Below are positions 1-9,032 of a DNA stretch of 12,844 nucleotides, piece after piece. Every line of letters starts with the position of its first letter. Position 1 is the stretch's first letter. Origin of the DNA: Gulosibacter sediminis (GTDB lineage: Bacteria > Actinomycetota > Actinomycetes > Actinomycetales > Microbacteriaceae); contig NZ_JACXJG010000005.1 of NCBI RefSeq assembly GCF_014904065.1, forward strand, positions 165,973-178,816, given 5' to 3'. The notes beneath the pieces were generated by a model. The model was not told where the DNA came from. It saw only the letters and a list, made by a program, of their open reading frames with translations, and did no database searches. Both the position numbers and the translations under genes were made by a program.

Positions 1-1
1 T

Positions 2-1365
<1,364 letters not shown>

Positions 1366-1369
<4 letters not shown>

Positions 1370-2271
1370 GCGACACCACCCAGCCGGCCGTACCGGCATC
1401 GACCGGCCCTTCGTTCGGTGAGCGCCTCGCCGACACGATGGACCGCTACGGTCGGCTCTGCGTCGGCATCGACCCGCACACGCACCTGCTGCAGAAGTGG
1501 GACCTGCCCGTGAGCGCGGTCGGCGCGCACGAGTTTGGCCTGCGCATCATCGAGAAGCTCGCGGGCCGGGTCGGCATCGTCAAACCGCAGGTAGCGTTCT
1601 ACGAGCGCTTCGGCGCGAGCGGGTACCGCGTGCTCGAGGATGTCTTCGAGGCGGCACGCCAGGCCGGGCTGATCGTGATCGCCGATGTGAAGCGCGGCGA
1701 TGTGGGTACGACCCTCGAGGCTTACTCGGAGGCGTGGCTGACCCCTGGCATGCCCCTCGAGGCCGACGCCATGACGATCAACCCGTACCAGGGCTTCGAC
1801 ACTTTCCGGAAGCCGCTCGAGATGACCGAGCAGTACGGCAAAGGTGTGTTCGTGCTCGCCGCCACGTCGAACCCCGAGTCGGCGTCGGTGCAGACCGCTC
1901 GCCGCGTACGCGGCTCGCAGGAGGGCCGCTCGGTCGCCGGCGGCATCGCCGCGCGCGCGGCGCTCTGGAACCGCGAGCACTCGGTGGGGCGCGCGAAGGG
2001 CTCGGTCGGTGTCGTCCTTGGCGCCACCGTCGACATGCAGCTGCTCGATATCGATGTCGACGACCTGGCGACCGAACCCGACACCCCGATCCTCGCGCCG
2101 GGCTTCGGCGCGCAGGGTGCGGCGTTCGAGGACGTCACGAAGATTTTCGGGAAATCGGCCAAGAATGTCATAGTTACTTCATCGCGCTCGATGCTCGACG
2201 GCGGCCTCGCCGGCCTGGACGACGCGATCACCTCGAAACTCGACACCCTGAAGAACGCCTTCGCCGTATGA
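1366..2271 (+). CDS. pyrF: Orotidine 5'-phosphate decarboxylase, type 2 subfamily
   Basis: This enzyme decarboxylates OMP to UMP, the last step of de novo UMP synthesis, in the cytoplasm. It has 301 residues, longer than the roughly 230-240 of the E. coli type and typical of the type 2 (actinobacterial and myxobacterial-like) subfamily. The substrate-binding LCVGIDPH is near residues 31-38. The catalytic Asp/Lys segment [10 protein letters not shown] spans residues 107-116, with K109 the expected proton donor. The phosphate-binding region [11 protein letters not shown] is at 242-252, followed by VTSSRSML at 270-277. The ATG start overlaps the carB stop and has a good ribosome binding site. 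Its own stop overlaps the gmk ATG in the same way, so carB, pyrF and gmk are probably cotranscribed and translationally coupled. Near the 3' end, bases 2161-2181 use codons such as ATA, GTT, ACT and TCA that are unusual for this GC-rich window. Confidence 0.97.
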
Positions 2272-3173
2272 CTTTGACCCCGCCTCCCGTTGACCGCTCC
2301 GCCGCCTCAAAAGCGGCGGTCGCCGCCCGGCGCGCCCGGGCCGAGGTGAAGAACCGCATCTCGTCGGGCGCCGCTCGACCCATCGACGTGCTCGACGCCG
2401 CGGGCGATCGGGAGCATCCGGCCTCGACGCTGCGCATCACGCAGTTCCTGCGGTCGATTCCGCACATCGGCGTCACGAAGACCGAACGCATCCTCGCTGA
2501 GCTGCAGATCGCACCCGTCAAGCGCCTCGGCGGTCTCGGTCGCAATCAGCGCGAGCGGCTGCGCGCCTGGCTCGGGGAATGGGAACACGCGAGCGGTGCG
2601 ACGCCCCGGGTCGTCGTGCTCGCCGGGCCGACGGCGGTGGGCAAAGGCACGGTGTCGCGATACATTCGCGAGCACTACCCCGACGTGCACATCTCGGTCT
2701 CGGCGACGACCCGCAGCCCTCGTCCCGGTGAGGTCGAGGGGCGGGACTACTACTTCGTGGACGACGCCGAGTTTGACCGCATGGTCGAGTCGGGCGAGAT
2801 GCTCGAATACGCGACCGTGCACAACTCGTATCGCTACGGCACGCCGGCCGCGCCGATCCGCCGCGAGCTCGCGGCCGCGCATCCGGTCTTGCTGGAAATT
2901 GACCTTCAGGGCGCGCGACAGGTGAAAGCTGCGATGCCAGAGGCTAGACTGGTGTTTTTGTTGCCCCCGTCATGGGATGAGTTGGTTCGCCGACTCATCG
3001 GACGCGGCACGGAAACGCCCGAGGAGCAGCAGCGCCGGCTCGAGACCGCGAAGGTGGAACTGGCCGCGCAGCACGAGTTTGACGCCCGAGTCGTCAACGA
3101 AACCGTTCCGAGGGCCGCCGGCGAAGTCGTCCGCCTCATGGGATTCGACGTTCCCCGAGACGACGCAAGCTGA
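2268..3173 (+). CDS. gmk: Fusion of mIHF-type nucleoid protein domain and guanylate kinase
   Basis: The C-terminal part is guanylate kinase, which phosphorylates GMP (and dGMP) to GDP with ATP. The protein has 301 residues, about 100 more than ordinary Gmk. Residues about 8-103 resemble the actinobacterial integration host factor mIHF (Mycobacterium Rv1388): AAVAARRARAEVKNR at 16-30, the DNA-binding helical segment around IPHIGVTKTERILAEL (64-79) and the terminal IAPVKRLGGLGRNQRERL (81-98). The kinase then follows with P-loop GPTAVGKGT (120-128), the GMP-binding TTRSPRPGEVEGRDYYF (147-163) and LEIDLQGARQV (209-219). The start is the ATG overlapping the pyrF stop; it is the only start that keeps the whole mIHF domain, although its ribosome binding site is weak. 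In Mycobacterium mihF and gmk are adjacent separate genes in the same position, so this looks like a fusion of neighbours. No stop, frameshift or obvious internal start separates the two parts. Roles are inferred from family knowledge. Confidence 0.95.
   Translation: MTLTPPPVDRSAASKAAVAARRARAEVKNRISSGAARPIDVLDAAGDREHPASTLRITQFLRSIPHIGVTKTERILAELQIAPVKRLGGLGRNQRERLRAWLGEWEHASGATPRVVVLAGPTAVGKGTVSRYIREHYPDVHISVSATTRSPRPGEVEGRDYYFVDDAEFDRMVESGEMLEYATVHNSYRYGTPAAPIRRELAAAHPVLLEIDLQGARQVKAAMPEARLVFLLPPSWDELVRRLIGRGTETPEEQQRRLETAKVELAAQHEFDARVVNETVPRAAGEVVRLMGFDVPRDDAS
2922..2950 (+). promoter_or_regulatory. Possible internal promoter within gmk, ahead of rpoZ
   Basis: TAGACT at 2945-2950 fits the actinobacterial -10 pattern TANNNT. 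GTGAAA at 2922-2927 matches TTGACA at four of six positions, with a 17-base spacer. The site lies in a locally AT-rich part of the coding sequence, about 255 bases before the rpoZ start. Such matches occur by chance, so this is a weak prediction. Confidence 0.25.
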
Positions 3174-3194
3174 CGCACGAAGCCGACTGAATAC

Positions 3195-3201
3195 AAGGAA
3201 G
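3195..3201 (+). promoter_or_regulatory. Ribosome binding site of rpoZ
   Basis: AAGGAAG lies in the 32-base gap after gmk, 4 bases before the ATG at 3206. It supports that ATG as the start. Confidence 0.6.
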
Positions 3202-3205
3202 CACC

Positions 3206-3541
3206 ATGATTGACAAGCCCAAGGGCATCATCGACCCGCCGCTCGACGACCTGCTCGAGCGCGTCGACAACAAGTACCAGCTCGTGATCTTCGCCTCGAA
3301 GCGCGCTCGACAGATCAACGACTACTACACCGACCTGCAGGACGGTGCGATCTACGACAACGTCGGCCCGCTCGTCGACTCGGCCGTGGACGACAAACCC
3401 CTGTCGATCGCCCTGCGCGAGATCAACCAGAACAAGCTCGTCATGCGCGAGCCCCAGGCAGCGCCCGAGATTGTTCTGCCCGGTGACGACGACATCATCG
3501 ATTTCGGTGACGACGACGTCACCCCCGCCGAGTCCGAATAG
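3206..3541 (+). CDS. rpoZ: DNA-directed RNA polymerase omega subunit
   Basis: Omega is the small subunit that helps fold and hold the beta' subunit in RNA polymerase. The protein has 111 residues, in the range for actinobacteria. The conserved core is [17 protein letters not shown] (residues 22-38) followed by [10 protein letters not shown] (64-73), both hallmarks of the family. The tail after residue 92 is strongly acidic, with two DDD clusters. The gene sits 32 bases behind gmk and 19 bases before coaBC, the same gmk-rpoZ-coaBC order as in other actinobacteria. The ATG start has a ribosome binding site at 3195-3201. In many bacteria rpoZ and gmk are neighbours, so the grouping is expected rather than special to this organism. 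Confidence 0.96.
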   Translation: MIDKPKGIIDPPLDDLLERVDNKYQLVIFASKRARQINDYYTDLQDGAIYDNVGPLVDSAVDDKPLSIALREINQNKLVMREPQAAPEIVLPGDDDIIDFGDDDVTPAESE

Positions 3542-3560
3542 CCTCAGGCGCACCGCGACG

Positions 3561-4832
3561 ATGACGACAGCGAACGAGCACGCGGCCGCCAGCTGGCGCA
3601 TCGTCGTTGGTGTTTCGGGTGGTATTGCCGCCTACAAGGCCGTCTCGGTCATTCGGCAGCTCGTGCTGCTCGGCCACCACGTCGAGGTGATCGCCACGCC
3701 CTCGGCCCTCGAGTTCGTCGGTGCGCCGACGTTCGAGGCGATCAGCCGCAACCCGCTGCGCCGCGACGTGTTCGAAAACGTCCATGCGGTGCAGCATGTC
3801 GCGGTCGGCCAGCACGCCGACGTCGTCGCGGTCTTGCCCGCGACGGCGAACACGCTTGCGCGGATGGCCGCCGGGCTCGCCGACGACCTGCTCACCAACA
3901 CGATTCTCGCGACCGGTGCCCCGGTCGTGGTAGCGCCCGCGATGCACACCGAGATGTGGCAGCACCCCGCGACCCAGGCGAACGTCCACCGGCTCGACGA
4001 GCGCGGGGTCACCATCGTTGGCCCCGAGTCCGGGCGCCTCACCGGCACCGACGAGGGCCCTGGCCGGCTCGCCGATCCCGACGACATCGTCGCGGCGATC
4101 CTCGCCGCCGCTCGCACCGCCGAGCGCGAGCGGGCCGCGGCCGCGCAGGGTCGCGACCTGGCGGGCATCCGGATGCTCGTGACCGCCGGCGGCACCCGCG
4201 AGGCGATCGACCCAGTGCGGTATCTGGGCAACCGTTCCTCGGGCAAGCAGGGCGTCGCCCTCGCCGCCCGGGCGGCGGCGAGGGGTGCCGAGGTGACTCT
4301 CATCGCCGCGAACGTCGAGGTCGCCACCCCCGACGACGTACAGCTCGTGCGTGTCTCGAGCGCCGAGCAGCTCGCCGCGGCCGCGACCGAGCTCGCGCCG
4401 AAACAGGACGTCATCATCATGGCCGCGGCAGTCGCCGACTTCCGGCCCGATCGCGTCTCGAATGACAAGATCAAGAAGGAGTCGACGGGCGACACCCTGA
4501 CGCTCACCTTCACGAAGAACCCCGACATTCTGCGCAACCTCGTCGAGGTGCGACCCGAAGGTCAGCTCATCGTTGGCTTCGCGGCCGAGACCGAGGCCGA
4601 CGACGCGGCCCGGCTCGAACTCGCGCGCGCCAAGGTGAAGCGCAAGGGCAGCGATCTGCTCGTGCTCAACCGAGTCGGCTGGGATCACACCTTCGGCCGC
4701 GAGGAGACCGAGATTCAGGTGCTCAACCTCGCCGGCGACGTGCTCGCTGAGGACGTCGGCGACAAGCTGTCGGTGGCCAACACTATCCTTGACGTCGTCG
4801 TGGCCGAACGCGGCGACGACACCGCGAACTAG
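3561..4832 (+). CDS. coaBC: Bifunctional phosphopantothenoylcysteine decarboxylase / phosphopantothenate-cysteine ligase
   Basis: The enzyme joins 4'-phosphopantothenate to cysteine (CoaB, C-terminal) and decarboxylates the product to 4'-phosphopantetheine with FMN (CoaC, N-terminal) on the way to coenzyme A. It has 423 residues, normal for the bifunctional form. CoaC shows the flavin-binding [11 protein letters not shown] (17-27), the catalytic His79 in [10 protein letters not shown], and the PAMHTEMW segment (126-133). In E. coli the last motif reads PAMN and a catalytic Cys follows later; here these positions are His129 and, within [16 protein letters not shown] (154-169), a non-Cys residue, a pattern I recall from mycobacterial CoaBC. 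CoaB shows [20 protein letters not shown] (210-229), AAAVADF (288-294) and KIKK (303-306). The ATG at 3561 was chosen because it lies just ahead of the flavodoxin-like first strand; its ribosome binding site is weak. Upstream in-frame sequence overlaps rpoZ and is not family-like. Confidence 0.96.
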   Translation: MTTANEHAAASWRIVVGVSGGIAAYKAVSVIRQLVLLGHHVEVIATPSALEFVGAPTFEAISRNPLRRDVFENVHAVQHVAVGQHADVVAVLPATANTLARMAAGLADDLLTNTILATGAPVVVAPAMHTEMWQHPATQANVHRLDERGVTIVGPESGRLTGTDEGPGRLADPDDIVAAILAAARTAERERAAAAQGRDLAGIRMLVTAGGTREAIDPVRYLGNRSSGKQGVALAARAAARGAEVTLIAANVEVATPDDVQLVRVSSAEQLAAAATELAPKQDVIIMAAAVADFRPDRVSNDKIKKESTGDTLTLTFTKNPDILRNLVEVRPEGQLIVGFAAETEADDAARLELARAKVKRKGSDLLVLNRVGWDHTFGREETEIQVLNLAGDVLAEDVGDKLSVANTILDVVVAERGDDTAN

Positions 4833-4859
4833 CGTTCGCACTTCACACAAGTCCTCCCA

Positions 4860-4878
4860 CGCGGCGCCCGGCGCCGCG
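4860..4878 (+). repeat. Perfect 9-bp inverted repeat ahead of metK
   Basis: In the 71-base coaBC-metK gap, CGCGGCGCC (4860-4868) is followed after a single C by its exact reverse complement GGCGCCGCG (4870-4878). As RNA it would form a very GC-rich hairpin of about 8 pairs with a 3-base loop, ending about 8 bases before the metK ribosome binding region. No U-tract follows, so it is not a standard intrinsic terminator. It could be an mRNA processing or stability element, a leaky attenuator, or chance in GC-rich DNA. It is far too small to be one of the known SAM riboswitches. Confidence 0.6.
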
Positions 4879-4885
4879 CACTCCT

Positions 4886-4897
4886 AGGGAAAGTGAG
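4886..4897 (+). promoter_or_regulatory. Probable ribosome binding region of metK
   Basis: The purine-rich AGGGAAAGTGAG lies just after the inverted repeat and 6 bases before the metK ATG. The best anti-SD match AGGGA is rather far (13 bases) from the start, while GTGAG is close but weaker. Confidence 0.45.
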
Positions 4898-4903
4898 CCA
4901 ATC

Positions 4904-6106
4904 ATGTCAAATCTCCGACTCTTCACCTCCGAATCGGTCACCGAGGGGCACCCCGACAAGATCTGCGACCAGATCTCCGATCGCATCCTCGACAACCTCC
5001 TCGCCCAAGACCCCTCGGCGCGCGTCGCCGTCGAGACCCTGGTGACAACCGGCCAGGTGCACGTAGCGGGCGAGGTGCGCACCTCGGGCTACGCGGACAT
5101 CGCGGGCATCGTGCGCAAGACCATCACCGAAATCGGCTTCACCTCGAGCGACTACGGCTTCGACGGCAACCTCTGCGGCGTCTCGGTGTCGATCGGCGAG
5201 CAGTCGCTCGAGATCTCGAGCGGCGTCGAGCAGTCGCTCGAGCATCGCGAGGGGTCAAGCGACGACGAGATCTCGAAGCTCGGCGCAGGCGACCAGGGCA
5301 TCATGTTCGGCTACGCCAGCAACGAGACGCCCGACATGCTCCCGCTGCCGATTTGGCTTGCGCACCGCCTCGCCGAGCGCCTCACCGAGGTGCGCAAGAA
5401 CGGCGTGCTCGGCCACCTTCGTCCCGACGGCAAGACGCAGGTGACCATCGGCTATGACGACGAACACCAGCCCCGCAGCGTCGAGACGATCGTCATTTCG
5501 ACCCAGCACGACGCCGACGTCACCCTCGAGCAGCTCAAGAACGACGTCGTGCGCGAGGTCGTCACGCCCGTACTCGCCCGAGTGAGCGAACTCGATACGT
5601 CGGGCCTGCGCATCCTCATTAACCCGGCCGGCAACTTCGTGCTCGGTGGCCCCGCGGCCGACGCGGGCCTCACAGGTCGCAAGATCATCGTCGACACCTA
5701 CGGCGGCATGGCCCGCCACGGTGGTGGCGCGTTCAGTGGCAAGGACCCATCGAAGGTCGACCGCTCTGCCGCGTACGCCATGCGCTGGGTCGCGAAGAAC
5801 ATCGTCGCGGCGGGCCTCGCCGACCGCGCCGAGCTCCAGGTCGCCTACGCCATCGGCACGGCCGAGCCGGTGGGCCTGTACTGCGAGACCTTCGGCACCG
5901 AAAAGGTCTCGAACGAGACGATCCTCGCGGCCGTGCGCCAGGTGTTCGACCTCCGCCCCGCCGCGATCATCCGTGACCTCGAGCTGCACCGCCCGATCTA
6001 CTCGAAGACGGCCGCTTACGGTCACTTCGGTCGCGATTTGCCCGAGTTTACGTGGGAGCACACCGACCGAGCCGAGGCGCTGCGCGAGGCCGCCGGCCTC
6101 GAATGA
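4904..6106 (+). CDS. metK: S-adenosylmethionine synthetase (methionine adenosyltransferase)
   Basis: MetK makes S-adenosylmethionine from methionine and ATP, releasing phosphate and diphosphate; it normally works as a cytoplasmic tetramer. The 400 residues match family length. Visible sites are the ATP-binding HPDK (residues 16-19), signature [11 protein letters not shown] (127-137), the Lys/Asp-rich [16 protein letters not shown] (259-274) and signature GGGAFSGKD (273-281), with [10 protein letters not shown] near the C terminus. The ATG start gives the canonical N terminus [14 protein letters not shown]. One segment is odd: the active-site gating loop, usually IG-x-QSPDI, reads IGEQSLEI (97-104), and EQSLE recurs ten residues later, encoded by an exact 16-base direct repeat. 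The catalytic residues appear intact, so I expect an active enzyme. SAM made here is the methyl donor for RsmB encoded downstream. The stop overlaps the priA start in ATGA. Confidence 0.97.
   Translation: MSNLRLFTSESVTEGHPDKICDQISDRILDNLLAQDPSARVAVETLVTTGQVHVAGEVRTSGYADIAGIVRKTITEIGFTSSDYGFDGNLCGVSVSIGEQSLEISSGVEQSLEHREGSSDDEISKLGAGDQGIMFGYASNETPDMLPLPIWLAHRLAERLTEVRKNGVLGHLRPDGKTQVTIGYDDEHQPRSVETIVISTQHDADVTLEQLKNDVVREVVTPVLARVSELDTSGLRILINPAGNFVLGGPAADAGLTGRKIIVDTYGGMARHGGGAFSGKDPSKVDRSAAYAMRWVAKNIVAAGLADRAELQVAYAIGTAEPVGLYCETFGTEKVSNETILAAVRQVFDLRPAAIIRDLELHRPIYSKTAAYGHFGRDLPEFTWEHTDRAEALREAAGLE
5197..5242 (+). repeat. Exact 16-base direct repeat within metK
   Basis: CGAGCAGTCGCTCGAG occurs at 5197-5212 and again at 5227-5242, a 30-base period that keeps the reading frame. 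Each copy encodes EQSLE (residues 99-103 and 109-113). It may be a small in-frame duplication or convergence through biased codon use. Confidence 0.75.
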
Positions 6107-8085
6107 CCCACGCCGTCGCTCGAGTCGTACTCGAGTCGCCGCTGCCACAGCTCGACCGGGTCTTTGAGTATGAGATTCCGGTCGAGTTGCGTGGTCAACT
6201 CCGCGAGGGGATGCGCGTCAAGGTGCCGCTGCGCAGTGGCGGTCGCGTCGTGGGCGGCTACGTCGTCGAGTTGACCGACGACCCCGAGTACACGGGACGA
6301 CTCGCGAAGGTCGAGCAGCTCGTATCGGGGGCGCGGGTGCTGCCGCCCGAGCTCGCCCGCCTTGCGCGGGCCGTGGCCGATCGCCAGGCCGGCACGATGT
6401 CCGACGTGCTGCGCCTCGCGATCCCGGCCCGCTCGGCGCGGCTCGAGGGTCGCTGGCTCGACGACGAAACGGGGGAGCGAGCCGGCCGCGCCGCCGCAGC
6501 CGCACCGGTGCTTAGCTCGCACACCTCGCTCGAAGCCAGCTACGGCCCCGAACTCCTTGACGCGCTGCGCGGCGACACGCCGGTGCGGTGGTCGCTGCGC
6601 GTCCCCGTCGGGGTCGCTGGCGCTACTCCGCGCGCGCTGCGCACGCTCGTCGAGATGGCCGCCGAACTTGTCGCGATGAGCCGTTCGGCCATCGTGCTCG
6701 TGCCGGACTACCGCGACCTCGATCTCGCGATCGCTGCGGCCGAGGAGGTGCTGCCGACGGCGTCGGTGCGCCGCTTCGACTCACGACTCAAGCCGATGCC
6801 GCGCTACGAACAATTTCTGCGGGCGCTTGAGCCGGTACCCCAGCTCGTGGTTGGCACCCGGGCGGCGGTCTACGCGCCCGCGCATCGGCTCGGCGGCATC
6901 CTCATGTGGGACGACGATGATGAATCGTTCCGCGAGCCGCACGCGCCGTACGCACACGCGCGCGAGGTGGCGCTCATGCGTGCGCAACAGCAGAACTGCG
7001 CCGTGATTCTTGCGGGCCATGCGCCCTCGCTCGAGGCGGCGCGGCTGCTCTCGACCGGCTGGCTGCACGAAGTCCGGCCGCTGCGGCCCCAGCGGCCGAA
7101 GGTCATCCCGGCTGCCGCGACGCTCGGTGACGAGTCGGCGCAGCGCGAGGCGCGCATCCCCTCGTCGGCCTGGCGCGCCGCGCGCGAGGGACTCGACCGT
7201 GGCCCGGTGCTCGTGCAAGTCGGGCGGGCCGGATATCGCCCGTATCTCGCGTGCGCGAGCTGCCGCACGCCGGCCTCGTGCTCATTCTGCGGCGGTCGGC
7301 TACAGCAGCACGGCCCTGGCGGCGTGCCCTCGTGCGCCGTCTGCGGTCGGCCACATGCCGATTGGACGTGCCGCGAGTGCGGCGAGGCGAAGCTGCGCTC
7401 CGGCGGCATCGGCCACCAGCGCACGGCCGAGGAGCTCGGCCGTGCGTTTCCTGGCGCGCGCATCGTGCTGGCCGATGGCGAGGAGCGCCTCGTCGCCGTC
7501 GACGCGACGCCGCAGCTCGTCGTGGCCACCCGCGGCGCCGAGCCGGTGCCCGAGGGTGGCTATCGGGCGGTGCTGCTGCTTGACGTCGAGGGCGCCCTCG
7601 CGCGCGAGTCGCTCGGCGCTACGGAGGCGGCGATGCGCGCCTGGTCGAACGCGGCGGCCCTCGTCGCCGACGACGGCGCCGTGATTCTCGCGGGGCAGCC
7701 GTCGCCTCCGCTCATCGCCCTGCGCGATTGGCAGCAGACCAAGTGGGCGAGTGCCGAGCTGGCCGAGCGGCGCGAACTCCACTTCCCGCCCGCTGTGCGG
7801 GTCGGGGTGATCACCGGTAACGAACTCGAGGTCGACACCGCGGTGCGGCGACTCACCGACCTCGACGCGGTCGAAGTGCAGGTGCTCGGTCCGGTGCCAG
7901 ACCCCGAACAGCACGACCGGGCGCGGGCCGTGATTCGCTTCAGCTATCGCGACGGTGTCACGGTCGCGGCCGCGTTGAAGTCCGAGCTCATTGCCCAGGC
8001 ATCGGCGAGTCGACGTCGCGCGGGCGGGCGGGGAACGCCGTCATCGACGCTGCGCGTTCAGCTCGACGCACCCGACGTGTTCTAG
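6103..8085 (+). CDS. priA: Primosomal protein N' (PriA), actinobacterial type without helicase motifs
   Basis: PriA recognises stalled or broken replication forks and helps reload the replicative helicase. The 660-residue protein has the expected N-terminal 3' DNA-end binding region (residues 1-105, with [10 protein letters not shown] at 18-27), a degenerate ATPase core and the zinc-binding domain. Four cysteine pairs (C384/C387, C393/C396, C411/C414, C423/C426) match the two-zinc arrangement of E. coli PriA. The Walker A loop (GSGKT in E. coli) is absent: the corresponding region around residues 168-183 reads [16 protein letters not shown]. The DEEH box is replaced by WDDDDESF (269-276), and no GRAGR motif VI is seen. 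Actinobacterial PriA proteins are known to lack helicase motifs, so this is probably a structural loader rather than a helicase, and not a damaged gene. The start chosen is the ATG overlapping the metK stop; upstream in-frame sequence belongs to metK. Confidence 0.92.
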   Translation: MTHAVARVVLESPLPQLDRVFEYEIPVELRGQLREGMRVKVPLRSGGRVVGGYVVELTDDPEYTGRLAKVEQLVSGARVLPPELARLARAVADRQAGTMSDVLRLAIPARSARLEGRWLDDETGERAGRAAAAAPVLSSHTSLEASYGPELLDALRGDTPVRWSLRVPVGVAGATPRALRTLVEMAAELVAMSRSAIVLVPDYRDLDLAIAAAEEVLPTASVRRFDSRLKPMPRYEQFLRALEPVPQLVVGTRAAVYAPAHRLGGILMWDDDDESFREPHAPYAHAREVALMRAQQQNCAVILAGHAPSLEAARLLSTGWLHEVRPLRPQRPKVIPAAATLGDESAQREARIPSSAWRAAREGLDRGPVLVQVGRAGYRPYLACASCRTPASCSFCGGRLQQHGPGGVPSCAVCGRPHADWTCRECGEAKLRSGGIGHQRTAEELGRAFPGARIVLADGEERLVAVDATPQLVVATRGAEPVPEGGYRAVLLLDVEGALARESLGATEAAMRAWSNAAALVADDGAVILAGQPSPPLIALRDWQQTKWASAELAERRELHFPPAVRVGVITGNELEVDTAVRRLTDLDAVEVQVLGPVPDPEQHDRARAVIRFSYRDGVTVAAALKSELIAQASASRRRAGGRGTPSSTLRVQLDAPDVF

Positions 8086-8101
8086 TCAGTAGCATCGTTT
8101 C

Positions 8102-8107
8102 AGGAGG
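8102..8107 (+). promoter_or_regulatory. Consensus ribosome binding site of fmt
   Basis: AGGAGG lies 4 bases before the ATG at 8112. It is the best anti-SD match in the window, and it fixes the fmt start. Confidence 0.8.
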
Positions 8108-8111
8108 ATCC

Positions 8112-9032
8112 ATGCGAATCGCATTTGCCGGAACACCGCAGGCCGCGGTGCCGACGCTCGAGGCGCTCGTCGCCGCCGGGCACGACGTCGTCGCGGTGCT
8201 GACGCGCGAGGATGCGCCCGTCGGCCGCAAGCGCGTGCTCACGCCGTCGCCGGTCGCCGCGCGGGCCGAGGAACTCGGGCTGCACGTGGTACGCGCGAAC
8301 CGGGTGACCGACGAGGCCACCGCCGAGCTGCTGGACCGTGGCTTCGACCTCGGTGTGGTCGTGGCCTACGGCGGCATTCTGCGCAGCCCGCTGCTCGACA
8401 CGCCCCGCCACGGGTGGATCAATCTGCACTTTTCGCAGCTGCCTCGCTGGCGCGGTGCCGCGCCCGTGCAGCGGGCGATCATGGCCGGCGACGCGGCGAG
8501 CGGTATCGCGGTGTTCCAGCTCGAGGCGGGCCTCGACACGGGGCCGACCTTCGTGAACCGATCGGTTGATATCGGCACGCACGAAACCGCCGGCGAGCTC
8601 CTCGAGCGGCTCGCCGAGCTCGGCGCGCCCGACGTCGTGACGACGGTCGCCGAGATCGAGGCAGGGACCGCCGAGGCGACGCCCCAGACCGGGCACGCGA
8701 CCACCGCGGCCAAGCTCACGGTGCGCGACGGGCTTGTCGACTGGCACGGCAGCGCGGCCGAAATCGACGCGCTCGTGCGGGGCGTGACGCCCGAGCCGGG
8801 CGCCGCCAGCGAGCGCGACGGTCAGCGGTTCAAACTGCTGCGCGGCGCCGTGGCCGAGACCACGCACGCGGCCGGCTCGCCCGGCGACGTGAGCGAGCGC
8901 GAGGGCCGCATCTTGGTGGCGACCGGCGAGGGCAGCTACGAACTGCTCGAGGTGCAGCCCGCCGGCAAGAAGCCGATGTCGGCCGCCGATTGGTGGCGGG
9001 GCCAGCGCGGCGCCGCGGTGCGCCTCGGATGA
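8112..9032 (+). CDS. fmt: Methionyl-tRNA formyltransferase
   Basis: Fmt transfers a formyl group from 10-formyltetrahydrofolate to Met-tRNA of the initiator tRNA, needed for normal bacterial translation start. The 306 residues are close to the family norm. The N-terminal Rossmann-like domain begins MRIAFAGTP. The catalytic trio is present as N104 and H106 in INLHFSQLPRWRGAAPVQ (103-120) and D142 in GLDTGP (140-145). The C-terminal tRNA-binding domain starts near KLTVRDGLVDWHGSAAEI (201-218) and contains GVTPEPGA. The gene lies 26 bases after priA with a strong ribosome binding site, and its TGA overlaps the rsmB ATG. The peptide deformylase gene (def), often next to fmt in other bacteria, is not in this window. 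The priA-fmt-rsmB order is widespread, so the context supports the call. Confidence 0.96.
   Translation: MRIAFAGTPQAAVPTLEALVAAGHDVVAVLTREDAPVGRKRVLTPSPVAARAEELGLHVVRANRVTDEATAELLDRGFDLGVVVAYGGILRSPLLDTPRHGWINLHFSQLPRWRGAAPVQRAIMAGDAASGIAVFQLEAGLDTGPTFVNRSVDIGTHETAGELLERLAELGAPDVVTTVAEIEAGTAEATPQTGHATTAAKLTVRDGLVDWHGSAAEIDALVRGVTPEPGAASERDGQRFKLLRGAVAETTHAAGSPGDVSEREGRILVATGEGSYELLEVQPAGKKPMSAADWWRGQRGAAVRLG

Noticed and set aside
1497..2267. Upstream extension of the gmk reading frame through pyrF
   Set aside because: The frame is open but encodes Arg-rich out-of-frame pyrF sequence; the mIHF domain starts at the ATG at 2268.
2274..2295. Two TTGACC sequences at the start of gmk as -35 boxes
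   Set aside because: No TANNNT element occurs at 16-19 bases downstream of either.
3489..3525. Repetitive GACGAC tracts at the end of rpoZ as a DNA repeat element
   Set aside because: They are simply Asp codons of the acidic omega tail.
3345..3560. Upstream extension of the coaBC frame through rpoZ
   Set aside because: It is the out-of-frame reading of rpoZ; CoaC homology begins just after the ATG at 3561.
4784..4835. TATCCT, TTGACG and TAGCGT near the end of coaBC as a metK promoter
   Set aside because: No combination has an acceptable -35/-10 spacing.
3519..4850. A 443-codon open frame on the minus strand across coaBC
   Set aside because: It shadows coaBC, has no motif and no convincing ribosome binding site.
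4860..4885. Intrinsic terminator after coaBC
   Set aside because: The hairpin is strong but is followed by CACTCCTA with no T-run, and the next gene is in the same direction.
8083..8111. TAGCAT in the priA-fmt gap as a promoter for fmt
   Set aside because: A TANNNT match alone is common by chance and no -35 is found at the right distance; the consensus ribosome binding site explains the gap.
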